From positions 1 to 64,000 of the forward strand of contig NZ_JAAKZI010000019.1 of the NCBI RefSeq assembly GCF_011045165.1: 64,000 bases of DNA. The letters are read 5' to 3'. Below are positions 25,251 through 33,783 of this stretch, piece by piece. The stretch is from Arthrobacter silviterrae (GTDB lineage Bacteria; Actinomycetota; Actinomycetes; Actinomycetales; Micrococcaceae). Position numbers and translations under genes: made by a program. The notes beneath the pieces were generated by a model that had not been told where the DNA came from, did not search any database, and saw only the letters and a program-made list of their open reading frames with translations. Positions within the stretch are counted from its first letter, which is position 1; each line of letters starts with the position of its first letter.

Positions 25251-26288
25251 TTAGTGCGCTTTCGCACCCGCGGCGAGACCTGGGGCAAGCGATTCGGCCA
25301 GGCCGGCATCGGCATCCAGCAGGACCTTCGCCGCCACCTGGAGCCCCTCGATGCGGCCCAGCTCAACATCCTCGTGTTCGATGTTGACCAACATCTCCGG
25401 GTCCACCTCATGCAGTGCCCGCAGGAACTCCGTCCAGAACGCCGTGTCATGGCCTTTCCCGAGGGCAACAAAGTCCCAGGCAGCATCCTTGGGCCACTCG
25501 TTGGCCCATTCGTCCCCGCCCAAGTTGGTCCGGGCTTCGTCCGCCCCCAGCCGCCGGAAGCGGTTGTCGAGGACGCCGTAGATGGCGGCGGCGGGGTTGA
25601 TGCGGACGTCCTTTGCCGCGGCGTGGAACACCAGGGGCCCCAGGTCGCGGACCACGGCTACCGGGTCCATCTGCTGCCAGAAGAGGTGCGAGGCATCCAA
25701 CTCGACGCCCACATGCGTGGCACCGCTCAGTTCCACCAGCTTGAGGATGTCGGCCGGGTTGAAGACCAGGTTTTGCGGGTGCAGTTCAAGGGCCACCTTG
25801 ACGTCCAGCTCGCGGGCCAGCCGGTCTGTCTCCCGCCAGAAGTCCGCCGCAATCCCCCACTGGTAGTCCAGCACGTCCAGCGCCGCCGAGTTCCACGCGT
25901 TGACTATCCAGTTGGGTCGGGTGGCCCCGGGCTCGCCCCCGGGCAGCCCGGACATGGTCACCACGCGGTGCTGGCCCAGGCGGTTGGCCAGGCGGATGGA
26001 GCGCCGGATGTCTTCGGCATGCTTTTCCCCAATGGCGCGGTTGGGGTGCAGCGGGTTGCCGTTGCAGTTCAGCCCGGCAATGGCCACGCCCGTCCCCTCA
26101 AAGAGGGCCAGGAAGTCGTCGCGCGCGGCGTCGCTTTCCAGGATCGCGTCAAAGCTCGGAATGTGGACGGCAGGCAGGAAGCCGCCGGAGTTGAGCTCAA
26201 TGCCCGTCAGACCCAGGTCCCGGACCACCGTGAGGGCCTCGGGGAGGGTGCGGTCATGCAGGACCGCGTTGTAGACGCCCAGTTTCAT
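25251..26288 (-). CDS. Sugar phosphate isomerase/epimerase family protein
   Basis: A 345-residue TIM-barrel protein of the AP-endonuclease-2/xylose-isomerase-like family. Visible metal-site segments include GLTGIELNSGG, VKVALELHPQNLVFNP, HVGVELDASHLFW and the late MLVNIEHEDVE. Members isomerise or epimerise sugars or inositol derivatives. Its ATG overlaps the stop of the Gfo/Idh gene at 26285-26288, so the pair is co-expressed, a very common combination in polyol and inositol breakdown. The substrate cannot be assigned. Confidence 0.88.
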   Translation of the reverse strand: MKLGVYNAVLHDRTLPEALTVVRDLGLTGIELNSGGFLPAVHIPSFDAILESDAARDDFLALFEGTGVAIAGLNCNGNPLHPNRAIGEKHAEDIRRSIRLANRLGQHRVVTMSGLPGGEPGATRPNWIVNAWNSAALDVLDYQWGIAADFWRETDRLARELDVKVALELHPQNLVFNPADILKLVELSGATHVGVELDASHLFWQQMDPVAVVRDLGPLVFHAAAKDVRINPAAAIYGVLDNRFRRLGADEARTNLGGDEWANEWPKDAAWDFVALGKGHDTAFWTEFLRALHEVDPEMLVNIEHEDVELGRIEGLQVAAKVLLDADAGLAESLAPGLAAGAKAH

Positions 26289-27487
26289 GCTGCAGCCAGC
26301 TTTCCTGCACCGACGGCGACGGCGCTGCCGCCGGCCTGGGCGGACCGGGCCACGGCGTCGAGGAGTTCCATGTTGTGGACGCCGTCGTCGAACGTTGCAT
26401 TGCGCGGCAGGGCATCAGGACCGTCAAAGCCGGCCACCTCTTCCAGGAAGGCCCTGGCCTGGTAGCCGAAGGCGTCATTCTGGCCGAACCCGACGCTGGG
26501 GGCGTCCATGGCGAGGCCGCCGCCTATGTACGGGTGTTCGGGGCCCAGGATCACCTGGCGGTAGCCGCGCTGCGATGAGGCGCCCTCGTTGAGGAACAAG
26601 CTGATTTCGGAAGGGCGGCGCTGGTCAAAGGTGGCGGCACCGTTCTCACAGAATACCTCGAAGATCAGGCTGTTGGCGTGGCCGGCGGCAACGCGGGACA
26701 CCTCAAAGCTGCCCACACCCTGGTCAAACGTGGCGGAAAAGGCGGCGTAGTCGTCATTCTCGACCGCCTCGAAGGTGTCGCTGACGGCTGCATGGTCGTG
26801 ACCCATGACGGCGCCCAGCGGCAGGGGCCGTTCGCCGATGACCGTGCTGAGCTGGCCGCCGTCGACGGAGCGGACGTCGCCGCACAGGAATTCGGCAACA
26901 TAGGCCAGGTGGCTGCCGACATCGGCCAGGGCGCCCGACCCGGCCGTGCCCTTGTAGCGCCAGCTCATCGGCGCCTGCGGGCTGGAGCCGTAGTCCGTCC
27001 AGTAGCGACCGCTGAAATGCAGCACCTTGCCAAGGACCCCGGACTGGATGAGGTTGCGAATGTAGGCAATGCCGGGGGTGCGGCGGAAGGTGTAGCCGAT
27101 CCGGGCAACGGAACTGGCGTTGCGCGCGGCGTCCGCCATGGCCCGGGCATCGGCCAGCGTGTCGCTGAGCGGCTTCTCGCAGAGCACGTGCTTGCCCGCG
27201 GCGAGGAGCCCCTCGACCACCTCCCGGTGGAGGGAGTTGGCGATGACCACGCTGACCACGTCGATGTCGTCCGCCGCGGCGATGGCCTGCCAGGAGGTGT
27301 CGGACCGTTCATAGCCGAAGCGCCGGGCGGCGAGGCTGCCAAATTCTGCATTGACGTCGCCAATGGACACCAGCCGCACGGGCGGCAGCACCGGGCTGTA
27401 CAGGGTGGAGGCGGCGCGGTACGCCGCAGCGTGCGCCTTTCCTGCCATGCCGGCACCGATGACGGCCACGCCTAAACTTTGGGGCAT
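26285..27487 (-). CDS. Gfo/Idh/MocA family oxidoreductase
   Basis: A 400-residue NAD(P)-dependent dehydrogenase. The Rossmann motif is VIGAGMAGKAHAAAYR (about 8-23), followed by the family EKPLSDTLADA with the catalytic Lys, and the C-terminal sheet domain with GSGALADVGSHLAYVAEFL that places the conserved Asp and His. I start it at ATG 27487 with AAGGAG upstream; a longer frame to 27598 would run over the promoter. It heads a two-gene operon with the isomerase, controlled by the operator at 27537-27554. Likely oxidises a sugar or cyclitol. Confidence 0.9.
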   Translation of the reverse strand: MPQSLGVAVIGAGMAGKAHAAAYRAASTLYSPVLPPVRLVSIGDVNAEFGSLAARRFGYERSDTSWQAIAAADDIDVVSVVIANSLHREVVEGLLAAGKHVLCEKPLSDTLADARAMADAARNASSVARIGYTFRRTPGIAYIRNLIQSGVLGKVLHFSGRYWTDYGSSPQAPMSWRYKGTAGSGALADVGSHLAYVAEFLCGDVRSVDGGQLSTVIGERPLPLGAVMGHDHAAVSDTFEAVENDDYAAFSATFDQGVGSFEVSRVAAGHANSLIFEVFCENGAATFDQRRPSEISLFLNEGASSQRGYRQVILGPEHPYIGGGLAMDAPSVGFGQNDAFGYQARAFLEEVAGFDGPDALPRNATFDDGVHNMELLDAVARSAQAGGSAVAVGAGKLAAA

Positions 27488-27536
27488 TGGGATTCTCCTT
27501 GTGGATTCCAGCCGTTGCTCGGCTGTGTTGACGATT

Positions 27537-27598
27537 ATTTGGAGCGCTACAAATTGTGTTGATTCAGTCAGATTAGTTTCATCCATTTGTCCTGTCAA
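27537..27598 (-). promoter_or_regulatory. Promoter and LacI operator of the oxidoreductase operon
   Basis: On the minus strand TTGACA (27598-27593), a 17-bp spacer and TAATCT (27575-27570) make a near-consensus promoter. Just downstream lies ATTTGGAGCGCTACAAAT (27537-27554), palindromic in 16 of 18 bases and centred on AGCGCT. Repressor bound there would block early elongation. The same site recurs at 28717-28734. Confidence 0.82.
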
Positions 27599-27649
27599 TA
27601 GGGCACGGTGGCGGTAGTCTCAGATGTCAGTGACGAAAGGATTTCCACC

Positions 27650-28663
27650 ATGGCCTCCAAAGCTTCCAAGGCGCGGCGCCCCACCATCTCCGACGTTGCC
27701 CGGCACGCGGGCGTGTCCACGTCCCTGGTGTCCCTGGTGCTGCAGGGCTCCCCGCTGGTCCGGGAGCCCAAGCGCGCTGCGGTGGATGCTGCCATCAAGG
27801 AGCTGGGCTACCGCCCCAGCCGGGCGGCTGCCACCTTGGCAGGGGGCGCCAGCAAGACAATCGGCCTGATCATCGACGACTACCGCAACCTGTGGTTTGT
27901 CGAGCTGCTCCACGGCCTGCAGGCCGAGCTGGAGCAGCACGGCTACCACGTCACGGTGGTGGATTCGCCGGGCGACGAAACGCCCGGAAACGGGCCCATC
28001 GACCAGCTGCTGTCCCTGCGGGTTGACGGAATCGTGGTGGCCATGGACCCCCGCGATTCCATGCTGCCGGCCACGTGGGCGCCCACGGTTGTTGCCGGGT
28101 GGCGGGACCGCATCCCCGACGGGGCCGACCTTGTTGCCAACGACGACAACGCCGGCGGGCGGCTGGCAGCGGGACACCTGCTGGACCTGGGCCACACCCG
28201 CATCGCCCACCTGACCGGATCGGGCGGCGCTGCAGCGCACCGCCGGGCCGGCTTCCTCCTGCGGTGCGCCGAAGCCGGCCTGCCGGTGCGCCTGTGGGGC
28301 GAGGGGCACGGCACCAGCGAGGAGGACGGCTACCAGGCCGCCCGCGCACTCATGGAGCACTTCCCGGACACCACGGCAATCTTCGCCGCCAACGACATCA
28401 TGGCGGTGGGGGCGCTGGCCGCACTGCGGGAGCGGGGGCTGCAGGCGCCCCGGGACGTTTCCGTCCTCGGCTACGACAACTCACCGCTGGCCATGTCCCG
28501 CTACCTTGACCTGAGTTCCATTGACGCCAAGAGCGGTGACGTGGGCATCGGCGCGGCACGGGCACTTTTGGCCCGCATGGAGGAATCCTCGCGCCCGCTG
28601 CTGCGCACGCTGATCCAGCCCGAGCTGGCCCCCCGGGGCACCACGGCGGCCGTGAGCCCCTGA
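27650..28663 (+). CDS. LacI-family regulator of the second sugar regulon
   Basis: A 337-residue LacI/GalR repressor. The DNA-binding head is RPTISDVARHAGVSTSLVSLVLQ (about 10-32), the hinge ELGYRPSRAAATLA, and the sensor begins TIGLIIDDYRNLWFVELL. GAAAGGA lies 9 nt before the ATG at 27650. It sits between two copies of an 18-bp palindrome, one controlling the divergent oxidoreductase-isomerase operon and one before the downstream binding-protein gene, so it very probably regulates both. Its own inducer, a sugar or cyclitol, is unknown. Confidence 0.92.
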   Translation: MASKASKARRPTISDVARHAGVSTSLVSLVLQGSPLVREPKRAAVDAAIKELGYRPSRAAATLAGGASKTIGLIIDDYRNLWFVELLHGLQAELEQHGYHVTVVDSPGDETPGNGPIDQLLSLRVDGIVVAMDPRDSMLPATWAPTVVAGWRDRIPDGADLVANDDNAGGRLAAGHLLDLGHTRIAHLTGSGGAAAHRRAGFLLRCAEAGLPVRLWGEGHGTSEEDGYQAARALMEHFPDTTAIFAANDIMAVGALAALRERGLQAPRDVSVLGYDNSPLAMSRYLDLSSIDAKSGDVGIGAARALLARMEESSRPLLRTLIQPELAPRGTTAAVSP

Positions 28664-28716
28664 GCCGGGCGCCGCCGTCGTTCTTGGCATTTGCTGGGCC
28701 TCGGGCCACGGGTCGA

Positions 28717-28779
28717 ATTTGGAGCGTTGCAAATAATTTCCTAAAAAGCCTTGTGGATGCCCGTGGGGGCACGTACAGT
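28717..28779 (+). promoter_or_regulatory. Second LacI operator and promoter before the binding-protein gene
   Basis: ATTTGGAGCGTTGCAAAT (28717-28734) differs from the operator at 27537-27554 in two bases. TTGTGG (28751-28756) and TACAGT (28774-28779), 17 bp apart, are the best promoter boxes I see. The operator then lies just upstream of the -35, which could mean activation or repression by looping; a different promoter may exist. Confidence 0.65.
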
Positions 28780-28936
28780 TTTTCTCACGCCAGCACTTTG
28801 TCTTGACAACTTGTCTTGAATAGCTGATGTGCGGCGCCGGCCCACCCCACGGCCTCAACAGTCCCTGCCTGGACGCTGCGAGTTCCCAGCGAAAACAGCG
28901 TCCAAGGGCAGTCCCACACATCAAAGGAGATCAATT

Positions 28937-29938
28937 GTGAGGAAGTTTTCATGGCGCATGGCGGCAATGGCGGCCGCAGTGGTGCCAATGCTGGCGCTGA
29001 GCGCCTGTTCCAGCACGGGCGGCCGCCCAGCCACCTCGTCCGCAGCAGGGGGCGGCGGGCAGGTGGCCACCACGCCTCGACTGAAGATTGCCCTGATCAC
29101 CCACGCCCCGGCCGGTGACACGTTTTGGGACATTGTCCGCAAGGGGGCCCAGGAGGCCGCCGACAAGGACAACGTCACCCTGCTTTACACCTCGGACACC
29201 GACGCCGGAAAGCAGTCTCAGCTGGTGCAGCAGGCCATCGACCAGAAAGTGGACGGCATTGCCGTCACCCTGGCCACGCCGGATGCACTCAAGGGCGTGC
29301 TGAAGAAGGCCGAGGATGCGGGCATTCCCGTGGTCAGCCTGAACTCCGGCGAAGACGTTTTCAAGAGCCTGGGGGCCTTCACCCACTTTGGCTCGGATGA
29401 GAACGTGGCCGGCGCCGCAGTGGGTGCCCGGCTGGCGGCGGAGGGTGTCAAGCACCCCATCTGCGTGATCCAGGCGCAGGGCAATGTAGGGCTGGAGGCC
29501 CGGTGTGCCGGTGTCAAGACCAAGGTTCCCGGCACCGAAATCCTCTACGTGCAGGGCACGGACATGAGCCAGGTCGACTCCACCGTGACGGCGAAGCTGC
29601 AGGCCGATTCCAACGCGGACGCCATCATCGGCCTGGGGGCGCCCATCACGCTCACCATTGTCAAGGACGTCACCAGCCTGAACCTGCAGGACAAGGTCAA
29701 GGTGGCCTCCTTCGACCTGAACGCAACCCTCGCCCAGTCGATCATTGACGGCAAGGTGCAGTTCACAGTGGACCAGCAGCCGTGGCTGCAGGGCTATGAC
29801 TCCATCGACGCGCTCTGGCAGTACAAGCGAGGCGGATTCAAGGTGGGCGGCGGGCTTCCCGTGCTGACCGGGCCGTCCATCATTGACAAGAACAACGCGC
29901 CCGCCGTGCTTGCCTTTGCCAAGGAAGGCATCCGCTAG
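28937..29938 (+). CDS. Sugar ABC transporter substrate-binding lipoprotein (orphan)
   Basis: A 333-residue extracellular binding protein with type I periplasmic-binding fold. The GTG at 28937 follows AAAGGAG and opens a lipoprotein signal ending in LALSAC (lipidated C24). The mature domain begins LKIALITHAPAGDTFWDIV and keeps the sugar-binding hinge segments GIPVVSLNSGED and VASFDLNATLAQSIIDG. Related loci usually continue with permease and ATPase genes; here a terminator-like hairpin follows at 29947 and then an unrelated peptidase gene. It may share another permease, for example FrcCA, or its partners may be elsewhere or lost. Confidence 0.88.
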   Translation: MRKFSWRMAAMAAAVVPMLALSACSSTGGRPATSSAAGGGGQVATTPRLKIALITHAPAGDTFWDIVRKGAQEAADKDNVTLLYTSDTDAGKQSQLVQQAIDQKVDGIAVTLATPDALKGVLKKAEDAGIPVVSLNSGEDVFKSLGAFTHFGSDENVAGAAVGARLAAEGVKHPICVIQAQGNVGLEARCAGVKTKVPGTEILYVQGTDMSQVDSTVTAKLQADSNADAIIGLGAPITLTIVKDVTSLNLQDKVKVASFDLNATLAQSIIDGKVQFTVDQQPWLQGYDSIDALWQYKRGGFKVGGGLPVLTGPSIIDKNNAPAVLAFAKEGIR

Positions 29939-29946
29939 CATGGTCC

Positions 29947-29981
29947 GGCCCGGGGCCGCGCGCCATGCCCGGCCCCGGGCC
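29947..29981 (+). terminator. GC-rich hairpin after the binding-protein gene
   Basis: A perfect 12-bp stem (GGCCCGGGGCCG at 29947-29958 pairing with 29970-29981) with an 11-base loop starts 8 bp after the stop. There is no U-tract, so it is either a high-GC-type terminator or an mRNA end-stabilising hairpin. Confidence 0.6.
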
Positions 29982-30120
29982 CGGCTGTCGCCGCCAAGTT
30001 CGCGCCGGCCCCCTTGACAATGTCCCCTTGACAAGGCTCCTGCCCGGGAGGAATCTCGTGACTAACCATGCTGCTGCAAGGCCCGCCCGGACCACGGCAT
30101 GGGCAAGGAGGCACAGCATC

Positions 30121-30885
30121 ATGGCCAGAACCAACTCCCGGTACGGATGGGTCCCCGACCTTCCCGACCAGCGCGACTACCACTTTGCGGCACCGGCGGC
30201 CGTGCAGGCCAGCCTGCCGCCCGCCGTCGACCTGACAGCGAACTGCCCGCCTGTCTACGACCAGGGGCAGCTGGGCTCCTGCACCGGCAACGGCGTGGCC
30301 GGGGTGCTCCAGTTTGACGCCCTGAAGGAGGGCCTGGCGGACACGTCCACGCCGTCGCGCCTGTTCATCTACTACAACGAGCGCGTCATTGAAGGCACCG
30401 TCAAGTCCGATTCCGGCGCCCAGATCCGCGACGGCATCAAGACGGTGGCCGCGGCGGGCGCCTGCGATGAAACGCTCTGGCCGTACGACATTGCCAAGTT
30501 TGCCACCAAGCCCAAGGCGGCCTGCTACACGGCTGCCAAGAAGCACAGGGCCATCGTGTATTCACGAGTCGGCCAAACGCTCAGCCAAATGAAGGGCTGC
30601 CTGGCCGCGGGGTACCCCATCGTGTTTGGCTTCACCGTTTACGACAGCTTCGAAAGCCCCGACGTGGCCAAGACCGGCGTGGTCCCCATGCCGGCCGCCG
30701 GCGAAGCGGTCCTGGGCGGGCACTGCGTGGTGGCCGTGGGATACGACGATTCCAGCCAGCGCTTTACCATCCGCAACTCGTGGGGCAACGGCTGGGGCAA
30801 GGCCGGCTACGCCACCATGCCCTACGCCTACCTGCTCAGCACGTCACTGGCCAGCGACTTCTGGACTGTCCGCTCCACGTCGTGA
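30121..30885 (+). CDS. C1A-family (papain-like) peptidase without signal peptide
   Basis: A 254-residue cysteine peptidase. The papain catalytic set is complete: Q50 and C54 in DQGQLGSCTGN, H201 in LGGHCVVAVGYDD and N219 in IRNSWGNGWG. There is no signal peptide and no prodomain; the protein begins directly with YGWVPDLPDQRDY, so it should be cytoplasmic or a released, mature-like enzyme. AAGGAGG lies 9 nt before ATG 30121; a GTG at 30058 in the same frame also has a good GGGAGGA site and would add 21 residues. It follows the orphan binding protein but has its own promoter-like TTGACA repeats near 30014 and 30028. Target unknown. Confidence 0.85.
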   Translation: MARTNSRYGWVPDLPDQRDYHFAAPAAVQASLPPAVDLTANCPPVYDQGQLGSCTGNGVAGVLQFDALKEGLADTSTPSRLFIYYNERVIEGTVKSDSGAQIRDGIKTVAAAGACDETLWPYDIAKFATKPKAACYTAAKKHRAIVYSRVGQTLSQMKGCLAAGYPIVFGFTVYDSFESPDVAKTGVVPMPAAGEAVLGGHCVVAVGYDDSSQRFTIRNSWGNGWGKAGYATMPYAYLLSTSLASDFWTVRSTS

Positions 30886-31195
30886 CCTGGCCGGGCCGTT
30901 CCGCCCGCAGGGACTGGCGACGGCGGCACCCCCCGGGTGCCGCCCCCTCCCGGGTGCCGCAGCCGGCCGCGGCCACCACAACTAGGTCGGTGGTCTGCTG
31001 GTCGACCAGCTTGAGAGTTCCCGTCCTGGCGCACACGATCCACGCCATCGCCACGGACGGCAGGGTTCGGCTCACAATTCCAGCCGCCTCAAGCCGGCCC
31101 CCGCGCCAGGACTCGATGGTGTCGCCGACGCGCAGCCCCCGGGGCTGGCGGATGGTCGGTCCTGCCTCGAGCGGCGTTGCCTGAAGTTCGGTCAC
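30836..31195 (-). CDS. Small hypothetical protein
   Basis: A 119-residue reading frame with a plausible folded core (GLRVGDTIESWRGGRLEAAG, then ILP-like SVAMAWIVCARTGTLKLVD) and an arginine-rich, disordered tail. GGAAGGGA lies 6 nt before the GTG start at 31195. Its 3' end overlaps the convergent peptidase gene by 50 bp, and the last 35 residues may only reflect the absence of an earlier stop. I recognise no family. An ATG at 31222 is an alternative start. Confidence 0.45.
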   Translation of the reverse strand: MTELQATPLEAGPTIRQPRGLRVGDTIESWRGGRLEAAGIVSRTLPSVAMAWIVCARTGTLKLVDQQTTDLVVVAAAGCGTREGAAPGGCRRRQSLRAERPGQVTTWSGQSRSRWPVTC

Positions 31196-31408
31196 GGTGC
31201 GGTCCCTTCCTGTGCTGCCCATGGCTCTAATCCTGCCGGAAGGCACAGTGCACGGTAAGGGGAAAGGTGGGCCTGTCCATCCTAGGATCCCCAGGTCCGG
31301 CCCCCGGACGACAGCATGGCGGAAGTGTCACTAAAGTAATACCCATCACATTAAACAGCGGGTTGCATCGCAACCGCGAGCGGCCCAGGAAAGATCGGAA
31401 GCACCACC

Positions 31409-31849
31409 ATGGACAAGTCCATGCGCATCAGCTTTGTGGTTGACCAGACCCCGCAACAGGCCTTCTCGGCCATCAACAACGTCCGTGGCTGGTGGACGGG
31501 GGACATCGAGGGAGGCACCGAGAAGCTTGGCGACGAATTCACCTACCGCGTTCCGGATATCCACTACTCCAAGTTCCGCATCACCGAGCTCAGCCCTTCA
31601 AGCCGCGTGGCCTGGCTGGTTCTCGACAGCCAGCTGACCTTCGCCGAAAATAAGGAGGAATGGACCGGGACCACCGTGACGTTCGACGTTGCCGAGCAGG
31701 ACGGCCGCACGCTGGTGACATTCACGCACGAGGGCCTGGTCCCGGACTTCGAGTGCTACGACAGGTGCGAATCCGCCTGGGGCGGGTACATCAACGGCAA
31801 TCTCAAGACGCTGATCGGCCAGCAAGCCCAGGCGTGGCCCGCTCGCTAA
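31409..31849 (+). CDS. SRPBCC/AHSA1-like protein
   Basis: A 146-residue START/Bet v1-fold protein: ISFVVDQTPQQAFSAINNVRGWWTG at the start, the strand series FTYRVPDIHYSKFRITEL and SRVAWLVLDS, then the long C-terminal helix ending in NGNLKTLIG. Such proteins bind hydrophobic ligands. GGAAG lies 8 nt before the ATG. It is convergent with the sigma-factor gene and the two stop codons overlap (31846-31849). Role unknown. Confidence 0.85.
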   Translation: MDKSMRISFVVDQTPQQAFSAINNVRGWWTGDIEGGTEKLGDEFTYRVPDIHYSKFRITELSPSSRVAWLVLDSQLTFAENKEEWTGTTVTFDVAEQDGRTLVTFTHEGLVPDFECYDRCESAWGGYINGNLKTLIGQQAQAWPAR

Positions 31850-33099
31850 ACCCGGCCCACGCCGTCGAGCTTGTCCTGGAGCACGGCACGTTCGGCATCA
31901 TTGCCGCACAGGCCGATGGCCCTCGAAAGCTCGGCCCGGGCTTCCCCAATGCGCCCCAGGCGCAGGAGCAGTTCACCGCGGATGGACGGCAACAGGTGCG
32001 TTTCCGCCAGCCAGCCGCGGGCGTCGATCGCGTCAAGCACGCCAAGCCCGGCTTCCGGGCCGGAAGCCATCGCCACCGCCACCGCCACAGCACGGTTGAG
32101 TTCAATGACGGGCGACGGGGCCAGCTTCCCCAAGGCCCCGTACAGTGCAACAATCCGCGGCCAGTCAGTCTCTTTCACCGACCGGGCCACGGCATGGCAT
32201 TCGGCAATGGAGGCCTGCAGCCCGTAAACGCCCAGGCCTCGGCCGGCGGCCACGTCCTGGGCAAGCGCGGCCCGGCCGCGGCGGATGGCCGACTGGTCCC
32301 ACAGCCGCCGGTCCTGGTCCTCCAGCAGCACCGGCCGGCCTGCGGCATCCAGCCGGGCCGGAAACCTGGCCGTGGTCAGTTCCATCAGCGCCAGCAGCCC
32401 GAACACTTCAGGTTGCGGGACCAGCCGGACCAGCACGCGGGCCAGCCGGCGGGCCTCCGAGGCCAGGCTGGTGCGGATCCACTCCGGGCCGCCGGACGCG
32501 TAGGACCCTTCAGTAAAAATCAGGTAGACCACTTGGAGCACGGAGCCCAGCCGCGCGGCACGTTCCTCCGGCGGGGGCACGGCGAAAGGGACGTTTGCCG
32601 CGGCCAGCGCCTTCTTCGCCCTCGTGATGCGGGCCTGGATGGTGGGTTGCGGGACCAGGAACGCCTTGGCGATCTCGGCTGTGCTGAGGCCGCCCACCAC
32701 GCGAAGCGTCAGGGCAATCCCCGCCTCCCTGGCCAGGACGGGGTGGCAGGAGACAAACATCAGCGCGAGGATGTCGTCGTCGACCGCTTCAGGGTCAAAC
32801 AAGGCGTCCGGTCCCGGCGTTTCGCCGTCGAGCCCGCGGGCCAGCAGCGCGTAGCGTTCGTCCCGCGCGGCCCGGCGCCGGAAGGTGTCTATCGCCCGAC
32901 GGCGGCCCACCGTCAGCAGCCACCCCGCGGGCTGGGCGGGCACCCCGTCCACTGACCAGGAAACCAGGGCCTCGGCCAGCGCCTCCTGGGCCAGGTCCTC
33001 CGCCAGCGGGAAATCACCCGTGTAGCGGGCCAGGGCGCCGACGATGCGGGCGGACTCCATACGCCACACCGCCTCGACGGCGCCCCGGGCCTCATTCAC
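31846..33099 (-). CDS. ECF42-type RNA polymerase sigma factor
   Basis: A 417-residue extracytoplasmic-function sigma factor with a long C-terminal extension. Region 2 spans about residues 10-75 (RYTGDFPLAEDLAQEALAEAL, GWLLTVGRRRAIDTFRRR) and region 4 about 125-175 (LTLRVVGGLSTAEIAKAFLVPQPTIQARITRAKKAL). The remaining 230 residues are a helical TPR-like domain, the mark of group ECF42, which is genetically linked to DGPF/YCII proteins instead of an anti-sigma factor. I start it at GTG 33099; longer frames overlap the YCII gene. The YCII gene lies directly upstream with a promoter that fits the ECF42 consensus, so the pair is probably autoregulated. Confidence 0.93.
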   Translation of the reverse strand: MNEARGAVEAVWRMESARIVGALARYTGDFPLAEDLAQEALAEALVSWSVDGVPAQPAGWLLTVGRRRAIDTFRRRAARDERYALLARGLDGETPGPDALFDPEAVDDDILALMFVSCHPVLAREAGIALTLRVVGGLSTAEIAKAFLVPQPTIQARITRAKKALAAANVPFAVPPPEERAARLGSVLQVVYLIFTEGSYASGGPEWIRTSLASEARRLARVLVRLVPQPEVFGLLALMELTTARFPARLDAAGRPVLLEDQDRRLWDQSAIRRGRAALAQDVAAGRGLGVYGLQASIAECHAVARSVKETDWPRIVALYGALGKLAPSPVIELNRAVAVAVAMASGPEAGLGVLDAIDARGWLAETHLLPSIRGELLLRLGRIGEARAELSRAIGLCGNDAERAVLQDKLDGVGRV

Positions 33100-33130
33100 A
33101 GCCGTTCCCGCCCTGCATTTCCATGGCGGA

Positions 33131-33550
33131 TCAGAGCTGCCCTGTCTGTTCGCGCCAGGCGCGTTCCTTCTGGATCCACTCGTTGTCCTGCGGGAACTCG
33201 TCGATGGTGGGCACCCGGCGGATTTCGGCCTTGCTCCCCTGCATGTAGGGTGCCCGCTTGGCCCATTCCACGGCTTCCTGGATTGAGGCAACGTCAATGA
33301 TGTAGTAGCCGTTGAACAGTTCCTTCGTTTCCCCGTAGGGCCCGTCGGTGACGACGGGAACCTCCCCCGTGAAGTCGACCACCACTCCCTCTGCCGGATC
33401 GGCAAGGCCCTCGGCGGCAAGCAGGACCCCGGCCCTGATCATTTCGTCCGTGAACTTGCCCATCGCGTTCATGATGTCGGTGAAGTCGATGTCCTGGAAC
33501 TTTGCCATTGACGCATCGCTCGGGCGCCAGATCAGCATGTACTTTGCCAT
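33131..33550 (-). CDS. YCII-related DGPF-domain protein
   Basis: A 139-residue dimeric alpha/beta-barrel-like protein of the YCII/DGPF family. MAKYMLIWRP at the N-terminus, the motif VVTDGPYGETKE (DGPF variant with Y), and FNGYYIIDVASIQEAVEWAKRAP are diagnostic. AAGGAG lies 7 nt before the ATG at 33550. It lies 31 bp before the ECF42 sigma gene and is its usual partner; the family's molecular role is unknown, and it replaces the anti-sigma factor found with other ECF groups. Confidence 0.93.
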   Translation of the reverse strand: MAKYMLIWRPSDASMAKFQDIDFTDIMNAMGKFTDEMIRAGVLLAAEGLADPAEGVVVDFTGEVPVVTDGPYGETKELFNGYYIIDVASIQEAVEWAKRAPYMQGSKAEIRRVPTIDEFPQDNEWIQKERAWREQTGQL

Positions 33551-33600
33551 GATGCACTCCTTGGTTGTGGAAGGCCGCCTCTCGACCTTCTCACCCATTG

Positions 33601-33627
33601 GTCGAATGGCGCGAGGGGAAATCGACA
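33601..33627 (-). promoter_or_regulatory. Candidate ECF42-dependent promoter
   Basis: On the minus strand TGTCGA (33627-33622), a 17-bp spacer and CGAC (33604-33601) lie about 50 bp before the YCII start. This matches the published ECF42 target pattern of TGTCGA in the -35 and CGA/TC in the -10 region, which supports autoregulation by the downstream sigma factor. Confidence 0.8.
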
Positions 33628-33783
33628 ACGGCCCAAAAAATTTTCGGCTGCCCGGTCCCGCCCGACGCCGGCAGCTGGAGGCTGCGAAGTCACTGCAAGC
33701 TTGCGGCCATGGTGCCTGTCAGTGGTCCCGGTTAGTCTGGAAATCTGAAAGCAATCCAGCTCCACCGACCAGGGAGAAGCACC

